Of a stretch of 41,973 bases of DNA, positions 36,330 to 41,973 are shown piece after piece. The notes under the pieces were generated by a model. The model was given only the letters and a program-made list of their open reading frames with translations, was not told the origin of the DNA and ran no database searches. Both the position numbers and the translations under genes were made by a program. The DNA comes from an uncultured Alistipes sp. (GTDB taxonomy: Bacteria; Bacteroidota; Bacteroidia; Bacteroidales; Rikenellaceae): positions 1 through 41,973 of the forward strand of contig CASDZP010000010.1 in assembly GCA_949285535.1 (NCBI GenBank), written 5' to 3'. How positions within the stretch are numbered: position 1 is the stretch's first letter; every line of letters begins with the position of its first letter.

Positions 36330-37382
36330 ATGGAGATAGAACAGGAGATATTGGGCTTTGCGCCCGACGGAGAGGCGGTGATTCTGTACAGCATGGTCAA
36401 CGCCAAAGGGCACAAGCTGAAAGTGATAAACATAGGCGCCGCCATTGTCTCGTTGGAGGTGCCCGACAGAGAGGGTAAACTGCGTGACGTAGTGTTGGGG
36501 TATCGTATGTATGACAACTACCTCGACGACTCTGCCGCCATGTGCAAGAGTGTCGGCCGTTATGCCAACCGCATAGCGCGCGGACGTTTCGAACTTAACG
36601 GTAAAGAGTATCAGCTCCAATGCAATAACGGCGTAAACCACCTTCACGGCGGTCCGAAAGGTTTTCAGACAAAGATATGGACGTCGAGAGTGGAGACCGA
36701 CAGGGTTGTCTTCTCATATACGTCGCCCGCGGGCGAGGAGGGCTATCCCGCCGAACTCGGATGTGAGGTCGTCTATGACTTCGACGACGAGGGTACGGTC
36801 GAGATAACCTATTTCGCTGGTTCCGACGGCGACACAATCGTGAACCTCACCAATCACGCCTATTTCAATCTTTCGGGCTTCGACAGCGGTTCCGTATTGT
36901 CTCACACGCTCCAAATCAACGCTTCACGCTATCTACCCACCGATTCCACGCAGATACCGACAGGCGAGCTTGCCCGTGTGGAGGGTACACCAATGGACTT
37001 CAGAGAGCCGAAAGAGATAGGTCGCGACATAGACGCCGACTTTGAGGCTTTGAAGATAGGCGCGGGTTATGACCATTGCTGGGCGTTGGACGGCTATAAA
37101 CGTGACCATGAGAACCATGCCGCTACGCTTTACAGCCCCGAAAGCGGTATCGCTCTCGACATATACACCACTCAGCCGGGTCTTCAGGTCTATACGGGTA
37201 ACTGGCTGACGGGATGCGGTGTCGGAAAGAGCGGCAAGCCGATAGAGTCGAGAGACGGCGTGGCGTTGGAGTGCCAGAATTTCCCCGATGCGCCCAACAA
37301 ACTGCAATTCCCCTCGCCCCTGCTTAAAAAAGGAGAGGTCTATGAGGAGCATATAATATTCCGATTCTCGACACGTGATTAG
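36330..37382 (+). CDS. galM: Aldose 1-epimerase (galactose mutarotase)
   Basis: Interconverts alpha and beta anomers of galactose or glucose. The 350 residues start at the ATG at 36330, chosen over a TTG inside the previous gene. Family residues are Asn80-Arg81 (YANRIARGRF), His104/His106 in NHLHGG, the catalytic His176 (NLTNHAYFNLSG) and the catalytic base Glu314 (VALECQNFPDAPN). There is no signal peptide, so the enzyme is cytosolic, unlike many Bacteroidales GalM proteins that are exported. Confidence 0.94.
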   Translation: MEIEQEILGFAPDGEAVILYSMVNAKGHKLKVINIGAAIVSLEVPDREGKLRDVVLGYRMYDNYLDDSAAMCKSVGRYANRIARGRFELNGKEYQLQCNNGVNHLHGGPKGFQTKIWTSRVETDRVVFSYTSPAGEEGYPAELGCEVVYDFDDEGTVEITYFAGSDGDTIVNLTNHAYFNLSGFDSGSVLSHTLQINASRYLPTDSTQIPTGELARVEGTPMDFREPKEIGRDIDADFEALKIGAGYDHCWALDGYKRDHENHAATLYSPESGIALDIYTTQPGLQVYTGNWLTGCGVGKSGKPIESRDGVALECQNFPDAPNKLQFPSPLLKKGEVYEEHIIFRFSTRD

Positions 37383-37443
37383 CTTATAATGACGACTTTA
37401 TTTTTAAAGTAAATAAAACTTAATATTAACCAAAATAAACATC

Positions 37444-38709
37444 ATGCAAAACACTCAAGTGAAGAGCTATACAGGACCGTTTATCGTGATGGTCATTTTG
37501 TTCTTCTTTGTTGGATTCTTTACCAACATCAACCAGCAGTTCCAGGAGCCTATTAAAGAGGCGTTGCTCTCTAACGCGGGCAGCATCAAGAACTCTTTGA
37601 TGACGCTCATTACTTTCTCTTGGTTCTTGGCGTATCCCATTTTCGGCGGTACAGGCGCAAAATGGGTCAGCAAGTACGGTTACAAAGGTACTCTTGTCAG
37701 AGCGCTCCTCTTTATGGTTTGCGGTTTGGCTGTGTTTGAAGCGTCTGTTCTGCTTCAGGTATATTCTCCCGTCGAAGTGTCGTTGGGTGAGTACACAGTG
37801 CCTTTGGCGTTCTTTATTTTCCTTGTCGGCTCGTTCGTTGTGGGCGGTGCGGTGACTATCATGCAGGTTGTCATCAACCCCTTCCTCACAAACTGCGAGG
37901 TGAAAGGCACATCTGACGTTCAGCGTCAGAACATCGGCGGTACTAGCAACTCTATCGCTACAACGATAGGTCCGCTCTTTGTCGCTTACGTAGTATTCGG
38001 CGGCGCTGCGGCTACTATCGACCAGCTCTCTATTCCCTTCGTCGCTCTTATCGTGACTATCCTCGTTCTTGCGTTCATCGTAAGCAAACTCAACCTCCCG
38101 ACTATCGAGAGCGCGACAGCTAAAGACGGCGAGAAACTCGAACGCAGCATCTGGTCATTCCGTCACCTCGCTCTCGGCGTTGCCGCAATCTTCTTCTATG
38201 TGGGTGTCGAAGTGGCTGTCGGTACAAACATCGTCTCTTTTGCCAAAGAAATCGGCGGTGACATCGCTACCAATGCGGCTAAAATGGCGTCAATGTACTG
38301 GGGCGGTATGCTCGTGGGTCGTTTCGTCAGCTCGTTTGTCAGCAAAGTGTCGGCTAAAACACAGCTCGTGTTTACTTCAACAGCCGCTATCGCTCTGCTT
38401 ATCCTCAGCATGGCGCTTAAGAACCCCTGGATTCTTATCGGCGTGGGTCTCTGCCACTCTGTAATGTGGCCCTCTATATTCTCGCTCGCGGTTGCCAAAT
38501 TGGGTAAATATACCTCTCTAGGTTCGGCTGCCTTGATGATCGGTGTGCTCGGTGGCGGTATCATACCCCTCGTTCAGGGTATCATGGCTGACTCGTTCGG
38601 AAGCTGGGAATGGACCTGGGTATTCATCACCGTTTGCGAGGTATTCCTCCTCTACTACGGTCTTTCAGGTTGCAAGCCCCGTCAGAAAGATATTATGACT
38701 AACGAATAA
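37444..38709 (+). CDS. MFS sugar permease, glucose/galactose (FucP/GluP-like)
   Basis: 421 residues with about 12 membrane segments, a proton-symport MFS carrier of the FHS family. FFFVGFFTNINQQFQEPIKEAL near the N-terminus and the Pro/Gly-rich later helices resemble GluP-type glucose/galactose transporters that sit next to galK in other Bacteroidales. It lies 61 nt after galM and 4 nt before galK, consistent with one operon. No promoter of its own was identified. Confidence 0.9.
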   Translation: MQNTQVKSYTGPFIVMVILFFFVGFFTNINQQFQEPIKEALLSNAGSIKNSLMTLITFSWFLAYPIFGGTGAKWVSKYGYKGTLVRALLFMVCGLAVFEASVLLQVYSPVEVSLGEYTVPLAFFIFLVGSFVVGGAVTIMQVVINPFLTNCEVKGTSDVQRQNIGGTSNSIATTIGPLFVAYVVFGGAAATIDQLSIPFVALIVTILVLAFIVSKLNLPTIESATAKDGEKLERSIWSFRHLALGVAAIFFYVGVEVAVGTNIVSFAKEIGGDIATNAAKMASMYWGGMLVGRFVSSFVSKVSAKTQLVFTSTAAIALLILSMALKNPWILIGVGLCHSVMWPSIFSLAVAKLGKYTSLGSAALMIGVLGGGIIPLVQGIMADSFGSWEWTWVFITVCEVFLLYYGLSGCKPRQKDIMTNE

Positions 38710-38713
38710 CGAT

Positions 38714-39865
38714 ATGAATATCGACCTTATAAAAGATACGTTCAAGTCGCTTTATGGCGACGGAGCGGAGTTATATACCTCGCCCGGACGTATAAATCTT
38801 ATCGGCGAACACACCGACTATAACGGCGGTTTCGTTATGCCGGGCGCGATAGACAAAGGTATCGTCGCCGCCATAAGATTTAACGGTACTGACAAAGTAA
38901 GAGCCACATCTGTCGATTTGAACAGCAGTGAGGAGTTCGGTCTCGAAGAGAATGACGCTCCGAAAGAGCTTTGGGCGAAGTATATCTTCGGCGTATGTCG
39001 TGAGATAATCAAACGCGGAGGTCGTGTCGAAGGTTTCGATACGGTATTTGCGGGTGATGTGCCTCTGGGTGCGGGTATGAGTTCGTCTGCCGCTCTCGAA
39101 AGCACTTATGCTTTCGCCATCAATGAAAAGATGGGTCTCGGATTCGATAAAATGACCCTCGCAAAGATTGGTCAGTCCACAGAGCATAACTATGTCGGCG
39201 TGAAGTGCGGCATCATGGACCAGTTCGCCTCAATACACGGTAAGGCGGGTCACCTGATGCGCCTCGACTGCAAGAGCGGAGAGTATGTCTATTATCCTTT
39301 CGACCCCGAAAGTCACGGATATAAACTCGTGCTCGTCGATACATGCGTGAAACATGAGCTTGTAGGTTCGCCCTATAACCGTCGTCGTGAGTCGTGCGAA
39401 CGTGCCGTTGAGGCGATACGTCGCAACCACCTCGAAGTTGAGTTCCTCCGTGACGCCCGTAAAGAGTGACTCGATGAGGTGATAGGCAAAATATCGACCG
39501 AGGACTACATCCGTGCGCTCTACGCAATCGAAGAGGTGGAGAGACTTCTCGATACCTGCAAGGCTCTCGAAAACGGAGACTTCGAGACGGTGGGACGTAA
39601 GATGTACGGCACTCACATAGGCATGAGCGTACTTTACGAAGTAAGCTGTCCCGAACTCGACTTTGTCAACGAAGTGGCTAAGGAGTGCGGCGTGACAGGC
39701 TCACGTGTTATGGGCGGCGGTTTCGGCGGTTGCACCATAAACCTTGTGAAAGCCGAACTCTATGATAATTTCCTTGCCACGGTAAGTGAAAAATACAAAG
39801 AGAAATTCGGTATAACCTGCAAATTCTATCCTGTGGTAATCTCTGACGGAGCAAGAAGACTTTAG
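38714..39865 (+). pseudogene. galK: Galactokinase interrupted by one in-frame UGA
   Basis: ATP-dependent phosphorylation of galactose to galactose 1-phosphate; GHMP-kinase family. The full frame would give 383 residues, the normal GalK length. Motif 1 PGRINLIGEHTDYNGG (24-39), motif 2 PLGAGMSSSAALE (about 117) and motif 3 GGGFGGCTINLV (about 333) are all intact and in the same frame. Codon 252 (39467-39469) is TGA, between DARKE and LDEVIGK, at a position that is usually hydrophobic. Translation would stop before motif 3, unless the stop is read through. A GTG at 39479 could restart the second part. Other genes in the window end with TGA in normal places (ABC-F, kinase), so a changed genetic code is unlikely. 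Recent mutation, sequence error or read-through remain possible. Confidence 0.88.
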
Positions 39866-39910
39866 TCGGATTAAGATTCCAATAAGATAAGAGGAATATA
39901 AAACAGTAAG

Positions 39911-39946
39911 AATCCCGTAATTCGGAATATTTCGAGTTACGGGATT
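39911..39946 (+). terminator. Intrinsic terminator after the galactose operon
   Basis: 14-bp stem with one G-T pair (39911-39924 with 39933-39946) around an 8-nt loop, followed by TTTA. It lies 45 nt after the galK stop codon. Confidence 0.8.
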
Positions 39947-39980
39947 TTTACGTTTGTTGGGTAGATAAAGTAAGATAAGT

Positions 39981-40260
39981 AACGGGGTACGGTATTCATG
40001 TTGTCGAAATAAAAATGGGAGAAATATGTAACGGGGTATGGTATTCATGTTGTCAGAGTAATAATATGAGAAATAGGTAATGTGGAGTATGGTATTAAAT
40101 TGTCGGAATAAAAAGAAAGGAAAATATGTGGCGGAGTATGGAAATCAGGTTGTCGGAAATACATGGGAATGAGAGAGTGACGGAGTATGATTCTCAAGTT
40201 GTTGAAAATAACTGGACAATGAGATTCGGGGAATATGGCAGACAGACGGTTTATGATAAC
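39981..40260 (+). repeat. Degenerate tandem array of the dispersed intergenic repeat
   Basis: The clearest unit is ACGGGGTAY, 11 nt, TGTCRRA, then about 22 purine-rich bases. The GGRGTAT landmark recurs at about 39984, 40033, 40084, 40133, 40182 and, weakly, 40230, giving steps of 48 to 51 bp. Similarity falls from left to right. The conserved ends and the 11-nt middle are shared with the copies at 21227, 24482 and 24535. Confidence 0.7.
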
Positions 40261-40272
40261 GGGGCGTATTAT

Positions 40273-40303
40273 TTGCCTAAATAATCTAAAAAAGATATAT
40301 TTA
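40273..40303 (+). promoter_or_regulatory. Promoter for the DUF3109 gene
   Basis: TTG at 40273-40275, 20 nt, then TATATTTA at 40296-40303. It differs from the TAnnTTTG consensus at the last base. It is 60 nt upstream of the ATG. Confidence 0.5.
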
Positions 40304-40363
40304 CAATCTGAAAAAGATACTGAAAATTTGATTTTTGAATATAAAGGATAAAAAGACAGCTAT

Positions 40364-40948
40364 ATGGTTGAGATAGAAGATAAAATAGTTAGTGATGACC
40401 TTTTCGAGGAGTATTTTTGTTGCGATTTGGACTCTTGTAAGGGTATTTGCTGCGTAGAGGGTGACGCGGGTGCGCCTCTCGATGCCGATGATATAGAAAA
40501 TATAGACGCAAATATCGAGACGATACGGGAGTATATGACCGAAGAGGGGCGTAACGCAATTGACGAGCAGGGAATATTTGTAATCGATAGCGACGGTGAC
40601 TTTACGACACCTCTAATCAATGGTGCGGAGTGCGCATATTGCGTGCAGAAGGACGGAATAACATTCTGTGCCATAGAGCGTGCCGCCAGAGACGGTAAAA
40701 TCGACTATCTGAAACCTATATCGTGTCATCTGTATCCGATAAGGTTGAGTACGATAGGCGATATGACCGCCCTGAACTATCACCGTTGGGATGTATGCAA
40801 ATCTGCGGTGTCGTGCGGAAAAGCCAAAGGAATAAAGGTCTATCAGGCACTCAAGGAACCGATAGTGAGAGCTTTCGGTGAAGAGTTTTTCTCACACCTG
40901 ATTGAGGTTGAGAAATATTTTGAAGAGCAGAAACAGAAAGGCGAGTAA
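40364..40948 (+). CDS. DUF3109 family cysteine-rich protein
   Basis: A 194-residue soluble protein with eleven conserved-looking cysteines: Cys19-Cys20, Cys25, Cys29-Cys30 (CCDLDSCKGICC), Cys89 and Cys92 (CAYC), Cys101, Cys120, Cys144 and Cys150. The pattern resembles the YkgJ/DUF3109 group of putative metal- or cluster-binding proteins that are widespread in Bacteroidota. No function is established. It has its own promoter and no co-oriented partner in the window. Confidence 0.85.
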   Translation: MVEIEDKIVSDDLFEEYFCCDLDSCKGICCVEGDAGAPLDADDIENIDANIETIREYMTEEGRNAIDEQGIFVIDSDGDFTTPLINGAECAYCVQKDGITFCAIERAARDGKIDYLKPISCHLYPIRLSTIGDMTALNYHRWDVCKSAVSCGKAKGIKVYQALKEPIVRAFGEEFFSHLIEVEKYFEEQKQKGE

Positions 40949-41041
40949 CCGATATTATTTGTATCGTATTACACGTTGTTTGTCTGTATTCTTGTTATAA
41001 CCTGTACTACCCGTGAAACAAACTCGTGGAATGTACGTAAA

Positions 41042-41968
41042 TCAACGGCTTAATATCGGAGTTTGAGATGATGCGGACGCGGCGGAGTCGCGTCTGTTCT
41101 TTTTCCATAGCTGCCAGCTGTTGATGATATTTTGCCAAAGGACATACGAACCCGGACCAACCGCTGAAAGAGGATTGAGGTAGGTGTGCGCCATCCATAT
41201 CGCGAATATGGTGTTCTTTTGTCCGAGAGCCTGTCCCGCGCTTATGCGTTCCCCATATTTTGAGCCTATCTTTTTGCCGAAGTAGAATTGAAGTACGCAT
41301 ACGGTCATTGCGGCGAGCGCGGTGCATATTTTTACCACATTGTCGTCACCCTCGTTTATGATAGCGTCAACCGTCTGTGCCGTGACTATCGCCAGCGCGA
41401 CCGTCCATAGATAGAACGCCGCTTCGTGTAGTTTTTGAATTTTGGCGTGCACGTTAGGTAAAAGGCGTCTCAAAAAGAAAGCGGCAAAAAACGGAGCTAT
41501 CAGCAACGGAAATACTTTCCCCGATATTACAGTCAGCGAGAGCATGAAACTGATTTGTGCGTGCGGTTCGATGATTGGAAACATTATCGGCACCACAGCC
41601 GCCGTACCTATGTTGCCTATGAGAGTGTATGTCGTGAGTGTCGCCGCATTGCCTCCGAGTTTATGAGTGATGACAGCCGCCGCCGTTGCGGTAGGGCATA
41701 TCACGCACACCATTGCCCCCTCGGCTACAATCTTACTGAACGGCAGTAGCAGCAAATAGACGGCTATTGAGCCTAATATCTGTATGGCAAGGAGTATGAG
41801 GTGCAATCTTCTCGGCTTCATCTGCTCTATATTGACATTGCAAAATGTCAAAAACAGCATCGTAAAGATTAGGTATGGAGTCAAAAACGACAATTTCAGA
41901 AAAAAACTCCCTCCGACAGCCCCTGCAATCATTGCCAGCGGAAGCGCCCGGCCTTTTAATATTCGCAC
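41042..41968 (-). CDS. Bile-acid:sodium-symporter (SBF) family transporter
   Basis: 308 residues counted from a GTG at 41968, five bases from the window end. The frame stays open to the edge, so the true start may lie outside. About eight to ten hydrophobic segments cover the protein, with GNIGTAAVVPIMFP, VCVICPTATAAAVITHKLGG and SAGQALGQKNTIFAIWMAHTYLNP. These match the SBF/BASS fold, where a Pro-containing crossover region and GQKN-type motif bind sodium. Substrates in this family vary widely (bile acids, pantoate, pyruvate, arsenite). No neighbour helps to decide. Confidence 0.8.
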   Translation of the reverse strand: MRILKGRALPLAMIAGAVGGSFFLKLSFLTPYLIFTMLFLTFCNVNIEQMKPRRLHLILLAIQILGSIAVYLLLLPFSKIVAEGAMVCVICPTATAAAVITHKLGGNAATLTTYTLIGNIGTAAVVPIMFPIIEPHAQISFMLSLTVISGKVFPLLIAPFFAAFFLRRLLPNVHAKIQKLHEAAFYLWTVALAIVTAQTVDAIINEGDDNVVKICTALAAMTVCVLQFYFGKKIGSKYGERISAGQALGQKNTIFAIWMAHTYLNPLSAVGPGSYVLWQNIINSWQLWKKNRRDSAASASSQTPILSR

Positions 41969-41973
41969 TATCA

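Larger units (their letters stand above)
39866..40363. other. Intergenic region: terminator, degenerate tandem array, promoter
   Basis: The 498 bases contain the galK terminator (39911-39946), an array of five to six degenerate repeats with a period of about 49 bp (39981-40260) and the promoter of the DUF3109 gene (40273-40303). No gene was seen. Confidence 0.7.

Noticed and set aside
39467..39469. Selenocysteine or a reassigned UGA codon in galK
   Set aside because: GalK is not a selenoprotein and the aligned position is not a catalytic cysteine. Genes such as the ABC-F ATPase and the kinase end properly at TGA, so UGA is a normal stop here.
39981..40260. A CRISPR array
   Set aside because: The spacers are similar to each other and purine-rich, the repeats are degenerate throughout, and no cas genes are nearby. 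A tandem repeat fits better.

Overview
The window is a chromosomal segment of a member of the order Bacteroidales (Bacteroidota). The evidence is a type III glutamine synthetase, tandem SurA-type chaperones next to an OstA-like protein, an S46 dipeptidyl-peptidase, a CarboxypepD_reg/plug outer-membrane barrel, a BACON-type lipoprotein ending in a FISUMP domain, and several promoters of the Bacteroidota type (TTG, 19-20 nt, TAnnTTTG). The family or genus cannot be fixed from sequence alone. No rRNA, tRNA, phage, insertion sequence or CRISPR array was seen.

Layout. 1-2.3 kb: glnN (-). 2.5-8.9 kb (+): CPBP membrane protease, then an envelope-biogenesis group of a SurA-like lipoprotein with an acidic tail, SurA and an OstA-like protein. 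8.9-12.4 kb (+): rpe, ABC-F ATPase, rlmB. 12.4-17.2 kb (-): outer-membrane barrel, LytS-type kinase and LytTR regulator in one operon. 17.5-21.0 kb (+): aminopeptidase P and an S46 dipeptidyl-peptidase of the DPP7 type. 21.4-24.1 kb (-): transaldolase-like aldolase, era, C_GCAxxG protein, MgtC-like protein. 24.1-25.3 kb: a repeat-rich non-coding region with a 158-bp palindrome that includes the aldolase start codon. 25.3-30.6 kb (-): a 1766-residue surface lipoprotein built of about 291-residue super-repeats. 30.9-31.5 kb (+): a divergent regulator-like protein with no DNA-binding domain. 31.8-35.2 kb (-): M23-fold protein, dxr, rseP. 35.4-39.9 kb (+): sugar nucleotidyltransferase, galM, galactose/glucose permease and galK, the last interrupted by one in-frame UGA. 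40.4-41.0 kb (+): DUF3109 protein. 41.0-42.0 kb (-): bile-acid:sodium-symporter-family protein at the window edge.

How the genes work together. The 3.4-8.9 kb group handles folding and delivery of envelope components. The 35.4-39.9 kb group imports galactose, interconverts its anomers and phosphorylates it; it has a nucleotidyltransferase where a GalT might be expected. The S46 peptidase and aminopeptidase P fit the peptide-using lifestyle of gut Bacteroidales.

Most worth a second look: the nonsense codon in an otherwise intact galK; the large palindrome over the aldolase start; an intergenic repeat family (ACGGGGTAY-N11-TGTCGR) found in three separate gaps, once as a roughly 49-bp tandem array; an M23 protein that has lost every expected catalytic and zinc-binding residue; and the super-repeat lipoprotein facing a truncated regulator across a spacer with a 17-nt direct repeat. 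None of these amounts to a proven new system.
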